From NCBI GenBank assembly GCA_036654655.1, contig JAVVRP010000007.1, positions 1 to 28,103 on the forward strand: DNA of 28,103 bases, given 5' to 3'. The stretch comes from JAVVRP01 sp036654655. GTDB lineage: Bacteria; Bacillota; Clostridia; Christensenellales; UBA1242. The position numbers and the translations under genes were made by a program. Below the pieces are notes generated by a model, which was not told the origin of the DNA, made no database searches, and was given only the letters and a program-made list of their open reading frames with translations. Positions 15,162 to 24,087 of this stretch are shown piece by piece. The stretch's first letter is position 1, and the number at the start of each line of letters is the position of its first letter.

Positions 15162-15289
15162 TTTTTTATCTCCATTAATATTTTAACTAAAACAAAAAAT
15201 ATTATTCTTAAAATTAAAAATATTTTATTTGCTTAATTTGTTTTTAATTGCCTGTTTGTGCGACTTAATTATTTTTGTTCGCATTATTT
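15162..15289. other. AT-rich intergenic stretch
   Basis: No gene, terminator or recognisable regulatory site. Contains ordinary AT-rich sequence leading into the low-complexity array that follows. Confidence 0.5.
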
Positions 15290-15535
15290 ATTAAATAAAT
15301 ATTGTTTTATTAATTTAATTTATTAATTAATTTGTTTAATTTTTTTAATTTATTTAATTTATTTAATTTGTTTAATGTATTTAATTTATTTATTTTATAT
15401 GGTGTGTATAGTTTTTTTTTATGTATTTGATGCATTTATATATATTTATTTAATTTATTTTTATTTATTTTTATTTATTTTTATTTATTTAATTTATTTT
15501 TATTTATTTAATTTATTTTTATTTATTCATTTTAC
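15290..15535. repeat. Low-complexity TTTAATTTA / TTTTTATTTA array
   Basis: About 245 bp made of short imperfect units: first TTTAATTTA-like (15318-15400), then TTTTTATTTA and TTTAATTTA alternating (15440-15530). A plus-strand frame through it is a shadow of Tyr/Leu/Phe codons. It lies directly downstream of feoB on the minus strand and overlaps the last codons of that gene (stop at 15519). Replication slippage is the likely origin. Confidence 0.8.
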
Positions 15536-17525
15536 AGTTTTTATTATTTTTGCACTGCTTGCAATTTTTGCAAAATAAATTTTGTTTATTTTTAATTAAA
15601 ATTATTGAAAATAAAATAATTGTAATAACACCGATTGTTGAAAATATAATTTGATTTGCAGAAACATTTATAAATATTTTCATTAAATTAAATATTATAA
15701 ACGATAATATATATGCAATGGTAAATTGCAAGATTATTGATATTAATGTCCAGCGTTTACCTATTTCTTTTTTTAAAACTGCAAATGTTGCAACACATGG
15801 AGAATACAACAAACAAAAAACCAAAAATGACATTGCCGAAGCAGGGGTAAAAAATATTACAGATGCGGGATTTAAAATTGAATTTGAAATTGAATTATTA
15901 AAATTTATATTTAATGAAGTTAATCCGTTAATCATCCCTATTGTTGAAACAATAATTTCTTTTGCAACAAGACCAACAATTAATGCCGCTACTGCCCCCC
16001 AATTCCCAAACCCTAACGGTGAAAAAATTGGAGCAAGCCATGTTGAAATATGTTGCAAAATACTTGTTCCGCCATTTGTTTCAATATATGCAAAATTAAA
16101 TGTAAAACTTTGCAAAATCCAAATAATAATATTTACTGAAATTAACACACTTGTAACCCTAATTATAAACATTTTTATATTTTCATACAAAAGTTTTAAC
16201 AAGCGTTTTAAACTTGGAAAACGATATTCTGGAAACTCCAAAATAAAAGTGTGCGACTGACTTTTTAAACTTGTTTTTTCTAACATCAAACTTACAAGCA
16301 ACGCAACAATCAATCCCAACGCATACAAAGAGAAAACAACAAAAACATTATTTACTCCAAAAAATGTGCCTCCAATAACTGCATAAATTGGAAGTTTTGC
16401 AGAGCATGACATATATGGAGTTAACATGGCCGTTTTTATTTTTGCATTTTTGTCGTCCATGTTTCTTGCGGTTAATGTTGCAGTTGTTGCACAACCCATT
16501 CCCAACAACAATGTGTAAATACTTTTGCCACTTAGCCCCATGTGCGAAAATATATCTTCAAACAAAAATGCTATTCGAGATAAATATCCGCTGTCTTCTA
16601 AAATTGAAATAAAAAAAAACAACAATGCAATTTGTGGCAAAAAGCACAATAATGCTCCCGCTCCGCCAATTATTGCATTTGAAAACAATCCTACAACCCA
16701 AGCAGGGGATTTAATTGATATTAAAAATTTTGCAAATGGAAAGGCAATTAAGTTTTGAATACAATCTGTTAGCAACTGCGACAAAAATTTACCTAATGAA
16801 AAAAATGTTATATAAAATATTACTATCATTACTAGCATAAAAATGGGAAAAGCAACTAATTTGTTTAAAACTATTTTATCAATTATTCCTAACTTTTTTG
16901 TTTGATTGCATTTGCAAATATTTTTGTCGTTTGTAATATTAATTGAATTGCATATTTCTTCAATTTCACTATAAATTTGATTTGCCTTATTTTCAAAATT
17001 ATTATCATCAAAATAAAACTGCCGATCGCTACATTTAATGTTGGATAAACTGTTTAAAAATTGTTTATCTTTATTTGCATTTTCTGCATTACCAACAAAA
17101 ACTTGAATGCCCAATTTTTTTGACAGCATTTTTGCATCCAGTTTTATTTTTTTATTGCCCATTTTGTTTACATAAAGTACAGTACGCTTTTTTTTTGAAA
17201 TCAGTTCTAATGTTAAAAATAGGTTGCGTTCTAAATTTGATGCATCACATATGTTTATAATTGGAATATCAAAATTGTTTTGCAAAAAATCTGTTGTAAC
17301 CTTTTCATCAAAAGTTAAATAACAAGTTGAATATGTCCCTGGTAAATCAATTAAATTTATTAAAATTTTGTCAAGATTAAATTGTTTTTGAGTTTTGTCA
17401 ACTGTTACTCCGTGCCAGTTTCCAACATGTTGGTTGCTTTTTGTTACAGCATTAAACAAAGTGGTTTTGCCAGTGTTTGGGTTACCTATTAATGCAATTT
17501 GAATTGGTTCTTTTTTTTGTTCCAC
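15519..17525 (-). CDS. feoB: Ferrous iron transporter FeoB
   Basis: Inner-membrane Fe(II) transporter with an N-terminal GTPase-like domain. 668 residues: P-loop GNPNTGKT (14-21), switch region around GNWHGVTV (36-43), DLPG (60-63), a linker, then about eight to ten membrane segments with the two Gate motifs: PYMSCSAKLP with its Cys, and SPCVATFAVLKKE. The G4 motif, normally NxxD (often NMMD), reads NKMG (120-123), so the guanine-contacting Asp is missing; the G5 region is also atypical. The extreme C-terminus carries four cysteines (CKNCKQCKNNKNC), a likely metal-binding tail seen in other anaerobe FeoBs. feoA precedes it by 36 bp on the same strand. The gene end runs into a low-complexity array. 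Confidence 0.95.
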   Translation of the reverse strand: MEQKKEPIQIALIGNPNTGKTTLFNAVTKSNQHVGNWHGVTVDKTQKQFNLDKILINLIDLPGTYSTCYLTFDEKVTTDFLQNNFDIPIINICDASNLERNLFLTLELISKKKRTVLYVNKMGNKKIKLDAKMLSKKLGIQVFVGNAENANKDKQFLNSLSNIKCSDRQFYFDDNNFENKANQIYSEIEEICNSINITNDKNICKCNQTKKLGIIDKIVLNKLVAFPIFMLVMIVIFYITFFSLGKFLSQLLTDCIQNLIAFPFAKFLISIKSPAWVVGLFSNAIIGGAGALLCFLPQIALLFFFISILEDSGYLSRIAFLFEDIFSHMGLSGKSIYTLLLGMGCATTATLTARNMDDKNAKIKTAMLTPYMSCSAKLPIYAVIGGTFFGVNNVFVVFSLYALGLIVALLVSLMLEKTSLKSQSHTFILEFPEYRFPSLKRLLKLLYENIKMFIIRVTSVLISVNIIIWILQSFTFNFAYIETNGGTSILQHISTWLAPIFSPLGFGNWGAVAALIVGLVAKEIIVSTIGMINGLTSLNINFNNSISNSILNPASVIFFTPASAMSFLVFCLLYSPCVATFAVLKKEIGKRWTLISIILQFTIAYILSFIIFNLMKIFINVSANQIIFSTIGVITIILFSIILIKNKQNLFCKNCKQCKNNKNCKMNK

Positions 17526-17561
17526 TTTGCTTTATTCCGCCTTAATAAATTAAAATAATTT

Positions 17562-17801
17562 TTAATTAATAATTTTTACAATAATGCAAGAGGCAAGATT
17601 TTGTTGCATTGACATAAACGTTCCACGAATTCCAATTAAAACTGTTAAATGCTTTAATGACTTTTTTGCCATGCAAAGATTTGTGTTACAAACAAACCCA
17701 AGAGTTAGCAATCTGTTTTTAACTAAATTTTTGTTGCAATTTATTGCTACAATCTTGCAGTTTTGCCCTTGTTTTAAATCAGTAAGTTTTACAGTTTCCA
17801 T
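17562..17801 (-). CDS. feoA: FeoA, SH3-like partner of FeoB
   Basis: 79 residues with the FeoA fold pattern: KLTDLKQGQNCKIVAI first strands, a conserved helix LVKNRLLTLGFV, the basic strand after it, and a closing strand ALS-like region ending IIVKIIN. FeoA is a small cytoplasmic protein that binds FeoB and tunes its GTPase or transport. It starts at ATG 17801 and lies directly upstream of feoB, a standard pair. No ribosome binding site is visible before the start (GGCATAAGTTATTTTTGT precedes it); I could not place a firm promoter either. The start faces the nrdR promoter in the 83-bp divergent region. Confidence 0.9.
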   Translation of the reverse strand: METVKLTDLKQGQNCKIVAINCNKNLVKNRLLTLGFVCNTNLCMAKKSLKHLTVLIGIRGTFMSMQQNLASCIIVKIIN

Positions 17802-17838
17802 ACAAAAATAACTTATGCCAAAATTAACATTAATATGT

Positions 17839-17867
17839 TTGACAAACTTTTGTAAATACGTTAATAT
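17839..17867 (+). promoter_or_regulatory. Promoter of nrdR
   Basis: Consensus TTGACA (17839-17844), 17-bp spacer, TAATAT (17862-17867). The transcript should begin near 17874, leaving a leader of about 11 nt that contains the ribosome binding site AGAGGGA. No convincing NrdR box overlaps it. Confidence 0.75.
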
Positions 17868-17884
17868 TTAGCAGAGGGAATATT

Positions 17885-18349
17885 ATGAAATGTCCAAATT
17901 GTGGTGGCGAAAATAGCCGTGTTTTAGATAGCCGATCCACAGATGAAAGCAATGAAATAAGAAGACGACGTGAATGTATTAATTGTGGAAAACGTTTTAC
18001 AACTTATGAAACAGTTGAAACAACACCTATTTTGGTGATAAAAAATGATGGTTCTAGGCAACCATTTGACAAGTCTAAAATTAAAAGAGGGCTTATTAAA
18101 GCATGCGAAAAACGGCCAATTTCTCTTGCTCAAATTGAAAATATTTCTTCGGAAATTGAAAAATCTTTACAAAATAGTTTGCTTCAAGAAGTTTATAGCA
18201 AAAGAATTGGTGATATGATTATGGAAAAACTTAAACAACTTGACGAAATTGCGTATATTCGTTTTGCTTCGGTGTACAGAAAGTTTGCTGATATAACCGA
18301 TTTTAAAGAGTTTTTAGGTCAAGTTCTTAACACAAATTCAAATTCATAA
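17885..18349 (+). CDS. nrdR: Transcriptional repressor NrdR
   Basis: ATP/dATP-sensing repressor of ribonucleotide reductase genes. 154 residues: zinc ribbon with Cys3, Cys6, Cys31 and Cys34, the basic RRRREC stretch, and an ATP-cone domain from about 49 to 139 beginning LVIKNDGSRQPFDKSKI. Length matches the family. ATG has AGAGGGA 5-6 nt upstream and a consensus promoter. Its targets are almost surely nrdD and nrdG at 21285-24062, whose promoter carries two matching boxes. It is closed by a hairpin terminator at 18381-18418. Confidence 0.98.
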   Translation: MKCPNCGGENSRVLDSRSTDESNEIRRRRECINCGKRFTTYETVETTPILVIKNDGSRQPFDKSKIKRGLIKACEKRPISLAQIENISSEIEKSLQNSLLQEVYSKRIGDMIMEKLKQLDEIAYIRFASVYRKFADITDFKEFLGQVLNTNSNS

Positions 18350-18380
18350 TTAGTGTTAATTTTTTATAAAAAAATAAATT

Positions 18381-18418
18381 AGAGGTAAATTGTAAAAAAA
18401 TGTCAATTTGCCTCTTTT
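18381..18418 (+). terminator. Rho-independent terminator after nrdR
   Basis: Stem AGAGGTAAATTG (18381-18392) pairs with CAATTTGCCTCT (18404-18415) with one G-T pair, then TTTT. The loop is 11 nt. The -10 box for the next gene (TATAAT, 18425-18430) follows closely. Confidence 0.75.
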
Positions 18419-18449
18419 GTTGCATATAATTAGTTATAGAGGAATAATT

Positions 18450-18728
18450 TTGGAAAGTTCATTTTTGGAACTTAGGTGCAAAGAGGTTATTAATGTTGTT
18501 GATGGAAAACGGCTTGGACACATCATAGACATTGTTTTTGACCTTGCAACGGGAAAAATTATTGGACTTGTTGTTCCAGGGAATAAAAATTTTTGGGGAT
18601 CATTTAAAAGCGGAAATCAATTACTTATTCCATATAATCAAATTTGTAAAATTGGGCAAGACACAATTCTTGTTGAAATATATTCTAACGGAAATTCCAA
18701 CACACAAAACCTTGGTTCAAAAATTTAA
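18450..18728 (+). CDS. YlmC/YmxH-family PRC-barrel protein
   Basis: About 92 residues from a TTG at 18450, which has AGAGGA 6 nt upstream and follows TATAAT (18425-18430) closely; an upstream frame start at 18408 lies inside the nrdR terminator and is rejected. The protein reads as one PRC-barrel domain: ELRCKEVINVVDGKRLGHI, then DIVFDLATGKIIGLVVPG and a final LIPYNQICKIGQDTILVEI. This matches YlmC/YmxH proteins, common in spore-forming Firmicutes and linked to sporulation genes, although their biochemical role is not known. It overlaps the stop codon of the convergent transketolase gene by 3-4 bp. Confidence 0.85.
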   Translation: MESSFLELRCKEVINVVDGKRLGHIIDIVFDLATGKIIGLVVPGNKNFWGSFKSGNQLLIPYNQICKIGQDTILVEIYSNGNSNTQNLGSKI

Positions 18729-20689
18729 TTTATCTTATCTAAAACAAATTTTATTTTTTTTGCAAATGAAGTTGAATTATAGTTAAAATATTTTTCTAAG
18801 TCATCCGCCTTTCCACTTTTTCCAAAAGACGTAAAATTTAACATAAGTGAATTTTGCGTAACGTATTTATACCAAATTGAATCATTTGATGCTTCTATAA
18901 CAACTTGAAGTTTTGTGTTTTTTTGCAAAACCGAATTTTTGTATGCAATTGACTGTTCGTCAAAAACTGTTAATGATGGAAAACTACACACAGAACTTTG
19001 TATGCCCAACCTTGCAAGTTTTGCTTTTGTTTGCAGTGCGACATCAACCTCACTTCCACTAGCATAAATTACCACTTCTGGTTTTTCATCAGTGTTTAAT
19101 ACGTATCCGCCTTTTAGCATTTTGTCAAAAACTCCATTAACTCCAAGCAAAGTGTTTTTTGAAAGCACAAATGCACTTGGACCTTTTGTTGCCAAAGCCA
19201 TTTTGTGACACGCAACAAGTTCTGTGCTATCTGCTGGACGGAACACCGACAAGTTAGGAATACACCTAAGTTGACCTAACTGTTCAACTGGTTGGTGTGT
19301 TGGGCCATCTTCGCCCGTTCTAAAACTATCATGAGTAAAGTAGTACTGCACTGGCAAACGCATAAGCGCTGACATCCTAATTGAAGGAATCATATAATTT
19401 GAAAATGAAAGAAAAGTTGAGCAAAAAACAGGTGAATTTAAATAAAGTGCAAGCCCGTTTGAAATTGCTCCCATTGCATGCTCACGAATTCCATAATAAA
19501 TATTTTTGCCTGTTCTGTTTTCTGCGCTAAAATCACCACCCTTTGAAATATAAGATAGTGTGGACGCACAAACATCTGCCGTTCCACCAATAAAACGTGG
19601 ATATTTGTCTGCTATAACATCTATTATTTGCTTGTTAGCATGCCTACCACTAAGCATTTCGCTTTGCATTGCAGTTGCAATTTTTTCATAATCTATCTTT
19701 TTGTTTTCCCAAAATGATTTATACTGTCTAAACAATTCTGGGTGCGTTTTTTCATACAAAACAAAATTATGTGCCCATTTTGTTTTTAATATTTTGTTAC
19801 GTCTGTTGGCTCTGTTACAAAAAGTTTTAACATCTTGTGGAACAAAAAAACTACCCTGTGTTTTTTGGCCAAGTTTAAATTGCTCTAATTCCAATGCACC
19901 TAATGGCTTGCCGTGGATGCTTGAATTGCCCGCTTGCAAAGTGCCAAATCCTATTTGGGTTTTAAAAATAATTAATGTTGGTTTTTTGTTTTTTGTTGCC
20001 TTTGATATTGCATGAGTCACGCTTGAATATTTGTTTCCATTTTTTACCTTTATTACATCCCAACCCTGTGCCTTAAATTTTTTTGCTGTGTTTTCTGTGT
20101 TGGATATGCTTAAACTTCCATCTATTGTTGCATTGTTTGCATCATACAAAAGAATAAGTTTGTTAAGTTTAAGTGTGCCTGCCAGCGAAATTGCTTCGTT
20201 TGCAACGCCTTCCATTAAACAACCATCACCCACAAAGCAATAAGTTTTATGATTTGTTATCGCAAATTTTTGTGCGTTAAATTTTTTTTCTACAAAGGCT
20301 TCTGCAATGGCAAACCCAACAGCATTTGCCACTCCTTGCCCAAGTGGCCCTGTGCTTACTTCAACAAATGGAGTTTCTGCACATTCTGGATGCCCCGGTG
20401 TTATGCTACCAAGTTTTCTAAAATTTTTTAAATCTTCTTCACTTATTCCCAATCCAAACATGTGCTGAATTGAATATAACAATGCACTTGCATGACCAGC
20501 AGAAAGCACAAATCTATCTCTGTTTATAAAATTTGCATCTTCGTTGTCAAACAACAAATGGTCCGCAAAAAGCGAAAAAAGAATTGTTCCCGCGCCTGAA
20601 CTTATGCCTGTGTGCCCTGATTTTGCCCTTGATATTGATTCTACTGCAAGAGTTCTTGCATATGAAATCGCTTTATTGGCTATGTTCAT
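18725..20689 (-). CDS. tkt: Transketolase
   Basis: Thiamine-diphosphate enzyme of the non-oxidative pentose phosphate pathway, moving two-carbon units between sugar phosphates in the cytoplasm. 654 residues with the full three-domain layout: N-terminal SGHTG (the usual Pro is Thr), GPLGQGVANAVG, the ThDP site GDGCLMEGVANEA, the pyrimidine-domain signature YGIREHAMGAISNGLAL, THDSFRTGEDGPTHQPVEQL and a C-terminal domain. The SGHTG variant occurs in a branch of Firmicutes and Mollicutes enzymes. The ATG overlaps the stop of the upstream gene in ATGA, and GAGGAG lies 5 nt before it, so translation is coupled to the kinase-like gene at 20686-21189. It converges on the YlmC-like gene. Confidence 0.97.
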   Translation of the reverse strand: MNIANKAISYARTLAVESISRAKSGHTGISSGAGTILFSLFADHLLFDNEDANFINRDRFVLSAGHASALLYSIQHMFGLGISEEDLKNFRKLGSITPGHPECAETPFVEVSTGPLGQGVANAVGFAIAEAFVEKKFNAQKFAITNHKTYCFVGDGCLMEGVANEAISLAGTLKLNKLILLYDANNATIDGSLSISNTENTAKKFKAQGWDVIKVKNGNKYSSVTHAISKATKNKKPTLIIFKTQIGFGTLQAGNSSIHGKPLGALELEQFKLGQKTQGSFFVPQDVKTFCNRANRRNKILKTKWAHNFVLYEKTHPELFRQYKSFWENKKIDYEKIATAMQSEMLSGRHANKQIIDVIADKYPRFIGGTADVCASTLSYISKGGDFSAENRTGKNIYYGIREHAMGAISNGLALYLNSPVFCSTFLSFSNYMIPSIRMSALMRLPVQYYFTHDSFRTGEDGPTHQPVEQLGQLRCIPNLSVFRPADSTELVACHKMALATKGPSAFVLSKNTLLGVNGVFDKMLKGGYVLNTDEKPEVVIYASGSEVDVALQTKAKLARLGIQSSVCSFPSLTVFDEQSIAYKNSVLQKNTKLQVVIEASNDSIWYKYVTQNSLMLNFTSFGKSGKADDLEKYFNYNSTSFAKKIKFVLDKIN

Positions 20690-21189
20690 TTTTGCTCCTC
20701 AATAATTTTTTTTATTTCTTTTTGTATTTTAGAATACTCACTTAAATTAATTGTATAATCACAAATAGAATTTAATTTTTGCACACGCTCTTCATAATTA
20801 ATTAAACTTGAAATTAAACTTGTGCTAAACGTTTGCGGGTTTTGTGAGTCAACCTTTTTTTTAATATGAGATTTTGTGGATAAAATATGTATTTTAACAA
20901 AATTTTTATAATAATTAAAGTTATTGTTATTTATGAAAAGTTCATACGGGATGTTTACAACAGTTTTTTCATAAGTGCTTACACTTTTTACAATTCTGTT
21001 CTCTTGTGCAATCAAATACTCTACTCCACATGTTAATTTCATATTGTTTGGGTCTAAATCATAAACTATAAAATCATAAACATCAAGAAAAAATAATTCC
21101 AGTTCACTAGCAATTTTTTCCCCTAGTTTTTTTGTGGAAATACTATCAAACCCTACAATTAAAATATTTAAATTTTTCAACAATTTCAT
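20686..21189 (-). CDS. Degenerate shikimate-kinase-like P-loop-fold protein, probably not a kinase
   Basis: 167 residues from the ATG at 21189. The outline resembles a shikimate kinase: a first strand NILIVG, a helix KLGEKIASELEL, FFLD after the second strand, VEYLIAQEN before the region where a Gly-Gly motif is expected, and a terminal YEERVQKLNSICDYTI like the lid and last helix. However, the Walker A stretch reads GFDSISTKK (13-21) rather than GxxxxGK[S/T], and the substrate Arg and Gly-Gly positions are not recognisable. It therefore probably lacks phosphotransfer. A TTG further upstream (21270) would put the start inside the nrdG terminator hairpin and is rejected. The stop overlaps the transketolase start (ATGA), so the two are translationally coupled. 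A regulatory or structural role is possible but inferred. Confidence 0.55.
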   Translation of the reverse strand: MKLLKNLNILIVGFDSISTKKLGEKIASELELFFLDVYDFIVYDLDPNNMKLTCGVEYLIAQENRIVKSVSTYEKTVVNIPYELFINNNNFNYYKNFVKIHILSTKSHIKKKVDSQNPQTFSTSLISSLINYEERVQKLNSICDYTINLSEYSKIQKEIKKIIEEQK

Positions 21190-21241
21190 TCTAACATATT
21201 TTAAAAAGTTTTTCAAATGTTTATATGTTAAAAAAACTAAA

Positions 21242-21275
21242 AAAAATTGAAAACATTTTTTTGTTTTCAATTTTT
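21242..21275 (-). terminator. Rho-independent terminator after nrdG
   Basis: Perfect 13-bp inverted repeat AAAAATTGAAAAC (21242-21254) and GTTTTCAATTTTT (21263-21275) with an 8-nt loop. On the minus strand the stem is followed by a T-rich run, 9 nt after the nrdG stop. The stem is A/T-rich but long. Confidence 0.75.
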
Positions 21276-21284
21276 AAATTTAAC

Positions 21285-21959
21285 TTACAAACTTCTTAAT
21301 TTTGCATTTGTTATATATTTTTTTGCAATTAATAGTGCCTCTGCATATTCATGCAACCTATGTTCATTTTGTTTTTGCTGATCTGTTTGTGGATTAAATT
21401 TTTGAATAAAATAATTTGAACTGCTTGGAAGAAATTTTGCAATATTTTCTATGTCTTGCAAACTTACATCACTTGCAAATGTTGTGCGAAACTCGTAATT
21501 TACTCTTGAACTTTCCAAAATTTGTATGCTTTGTTTTAATTTTTGTATGTCAACATCGCACATTGCAATTTTTGAATAATTTTGAAAACTTGTTTTAACA
21601 TCCATTGCAACATAATCCAACAAATTATTATTAATAAGTTGTTGCAACATTTGAGGGTTTGATCCGTTTGTATCAAGTTTTACATAGTAACCAAGATTGC
21701 ATATTTTTTGCACAAATTCTGGTAAGTCTGGTTGAATTGTTGGCTCTCCACCAGAAATAACAACCCCATCAATAAGCCCAACTCTTTTTTCTAAAAAGTT
21801 AAAAATTTCTGTTTCTATTTGTTTGGTTTCTTTTCCATCTATTAATTTGTTATTATGGCAATATCCACACTTAAAATTGCATCCGCAAGTAAAAATAACT
21901 GTTGCAATTTTGCGTGGATAATCTACAAAAGAATTTTTTATCCATCCACCCAAATTCAT
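21285..21959 (-). CDS. nrdG: Anaerobic ribonucleotide reductase activating protein
   Basis: Radical SAM enzyme that places the glycyl radical on NrdD. 224 residues. The CxxxCxxC cluster motif is CGCNFKCGYCHN (about residues 25-36), followed by VVISGGEPTIQPDLPEF, the SAM-binding Gly-Gly-Glu, and later KLDTNGSNPQ and YVAMDVKTS strands of the radical SAM barrel. The N-terminal GGWIKNSFVDYPRKIATVIF is typical of NrdG-type activases. ATG with AAGGAG 6 nt upstream. It lies 9 bp after nrdD on the same strand and ends in a hairpin terminator, so nrdD-nrdG is a closed operon. Confidence 0.96.
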   Translation of the reverse strand: MNLGGWIKNSFVDYPRKIATVIFTCGCNFKCGYCHNNKLIDGKETKQIETEIFNFLEKRVGLIDGVVISGGEPTIQPDLPEFVQKICNLGYYVKLDTNGSNPQMLQQLINNNLLDYVAMDVKTSFQNYSKIAMCDVDIQKLKQSIQILESSRVNYEFRTTFASDVSLQDIENIAKFLPSSSNYFIQKFNPQTDQQKQNEHRLHEYAEALLIAKKYITNAKLRSL

Positions 21960-21968
21960 ACAAACTCC

Positions 21969-24062
21969 TTAATTATTACTTGAAATTTTAAATTGTTTAC
22001 GCCTGTCAAATTCTTCACGTTTTGACACATTAAAATCTTGAACAGGACGCAAAAATCCAACAACTCTGCTCCAAACTTCGGTTGCTTTTCCGCATGTTGG
22101 ACAAGAAAAATGTTCGCCTGCAATATATCCGTGATTGGAACAAATGCTAAAAGTTGGGGTTATTGAAATGTATGGCATTTTTGACGTTGAAAATATTTTG
22201 CGTATAAGTTTTTTACAAACTTCTTTATCTTCAATTTTTTCACCCAAATACAAATGTAAAACCGTTCCACCTGTGTACAAAGATTGAAGTTCGTCTTGCA
22301 ACTCAACTGCCTTGAAAATATCGTCGGTAAACTCCACAGGGAGTTGTGTTGAATTTGTGTAGCATGGTTCTTTTTCACCTGCGGTAATTATTTGTGGAAA
22401 TCTTGCCTTATCAAGTTTTGCAAGCCTTGCACTTGTGCCTTCGGCTGGTGTTGCTTCTAAATTGTAACTATTGCCAGTTTCTTGCTGAAATTCCGTCATT
22501 ATTGTTCTTAAATATTTTAAGGTTTCAATTGCAAGTGTTTGACCTTTTGGAGTTGTTATGTCTTCGTCCTTTCCATAAAGATTTTTTATGGCTTCGTTCA
22601 TTCCAATTACACCAATGGTGTTAAAGTGATTTGTCCAATAATGGCCTGTACGTTCTTTTACACTGCGAAGATAAAATGCACAATAAGGATATAACCCATT
22701 TTCTGTTTGCTTTTCAACAACTTTACGCTTCATTTCCAAGGAGTCTTTTGCAATTATGGCAAGTTTTTTTAATCTTTCAAAAAACTCTTCTTTGCTTTGT
22801 GATAAATATGCTGTCCGTGGCAAATTTAATGTTACAACCCCAATACTTCCTGTTAGTGGATTGCTTCCAAACAACCCGCCACCACGTTTTTTTAGTTCAG
22901 AAACGTCCAATCTTAATCTGCAACACATTGAAATTGCATCATCTGGTGAAAGGTCCGATGTTACATAGTTTGCAAAATATGGAATTCCATATTTGCAAGT
23001 TATGTCCATTATGCTTTCCATAACAGGCATATCCCAATCTAATTCCTTGGTTACATTTATTGTTGGAATTGGAAAAGTGAACACCCTACCGTTTGCATCT
23101 CCACCTAGCATTACATCACAAAAAGCTTGATTAAAAATGTCCATTTCTGCTTGGAATTGTCCGTATGTTTGGTTTTGTGGTTTTCCCCCAATAATAACTG
23201 GCTGATCTTTAAGTGCTTTTGGACATTTTAAATCTAATGTAATGTTTGAAAACGGACATTGAAAGCCTACACGTGTTGGAACATTCATGTTAAAAATAAA
23301 TTCCTGAATTGCTTGCTTAACTTGTTTGTATGTTAAATTGTCTTCTTTTATAAAAGGTGCACAATATGTGTCAAACGAACTCCATGCTTGCGCTCCCGCA
23401 GTTTCTCCCTGAGTTGTGAAAGTTGCATTAACAACCTGCCCTAAAAACGAACGCAAATGCTTTGCTGGGCTGGAAGAAACCTTTCCTGCAACACCAGTAA
23501 AACCATCCACCAAAATTGAACGCAAATCCCAACCTACGCAATAAGAACCTAAAAAGTCCAAATCGTGAATATGAAGTGCACCAGTAAGATGTGCATCTCT
23601 AATTTCTGCCGAATAAATTTCATTAAGCCAATAGCCTTTTGTGAACGCAGAACGAACATAATTGTTTAATCCCGCAATGCTTCTTTGCATGTTTGCATTT
23701 TCTTTTATTTGCCAATCGGTGTTGTTAAGATAATTATCAAAAAGTTCTATTGTTGCACCAATAAGAGCATTGTTATTTCTTGCTTGCTGACGTTTATCTC
23801 TGTACAATATAAACGCTTTTGCAACTTGTGCATGCCGATTTTCTATTAAAACTTTTTCCACCATGTTTTGGATTTCTTCAACTGTTGGAGTACTTCCAAC
23901 AAAAGTTTTGTTTAACATTTGTTCAACTTGCTTTGCAAGGTCTTCACTTTTTGCCCTGTCACTGCCACCGCAAGCCTCTGCTGCGCGAAAAATTGCATCT
24001 GCAATTTTGGAAACTGAAAAGTCCTGAATTGTGCCATCTCGTTTACATACTCTTGTTATCAT
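21969..24062 (-). CDS. nrdD: Anaerobic (class III) ribonucleoside-triphosphate reductase
   Basis: Oxygen-sensitive glycyl radical enzyme that reduces ribonucleoside triphosphates to deoxy forms for DNA synthesis. 697 residues from the ATG at 24062, chosen because AAAAGGGG lies just before it; the longer frame to 24116 runs through the promoter. It has an N-terminal ATP-cone (RVCKRDGTIQDFSVSKI...), the catalytic barrel, and near the C-terminus a Cys pair CPTCG and the glycyl radical motif RVVGFLRP (Gly669 as counted). The Cys-rich stretch CSNHGYIAGEHFSCPTCG is the zinc site. Two NrdR boxes and a consensus promoter precede it. Presence of only a class III enzyme in view agrees with anaerobic life. 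Confidence 0.97.
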   Translation of the reverse strand: MITRVCKRDGTIQDFSVSKIADAIFRAAEACGGSDRAKSEDLAKQVEQMLNKTFVGSTPTVEEIQNMVEKVLIENRHAQVAKAFILYRDKRQQARNNNALIGATIELFDNYLNNTDWQIKENANMQRSIAGLNNYVRSAFTKGYWLNEIYSAEIRDAHLTGALHIHDLDFLGSYCVGWDLRSILVDGFTGVAGKVSSSPAKHLRSFLGQVVNATFTTQGETAGAQAWSSFDTYCAPFIKEDNLTYKQVKQAIQEFIFNMNVPTRVGFQCPFSNITLDLKCPKALKDQPVIIGGKPQNQTYGQFQAEMDIFNQAFCDVMLGGDANGRVFTFPIPTINVTKELDWDMPVMESIMDITCKYGIPYFANYVTSDLSPDDAISMCCRLRLDVSELKKRGGGLFGSNPLTGSIGVVTLNLPRTAYLSQSKEEFFERLKKLAIIAKDSLEMKRKVVEKQTENGLYPYCAFYLRSVKERTGHYWTNHFNTIGVIGMNEAIKNLYGKDEDITTPKGQTLAIETLKYLRTIMTEFQQETGNSYNLEATPAEGTSARLAKLDKARFPQIITAGEKEPCYTNSTQLPVEFTDDIFKAVELQDELQSLYTGGTVLHLYLGEKIEDKEVCKKLIRKIFSTSKMPYISITPTFSICSNHGYIAGEHFSCPTCGKATEVWSRVVGFLRPVQDFNVSKREEFDRRKQFKISSNN

Positions 24063-24087
24063 ATTTTCCCCTTTTTGTTGTATACAC

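Noticed and set aside
15375..15578. Plus-strand frame of Tyr/Leu/Phe codons at the array
   Set aside because: Low-complexity DNA; overlaps feoB on the other strand and has no ribosome binding site.
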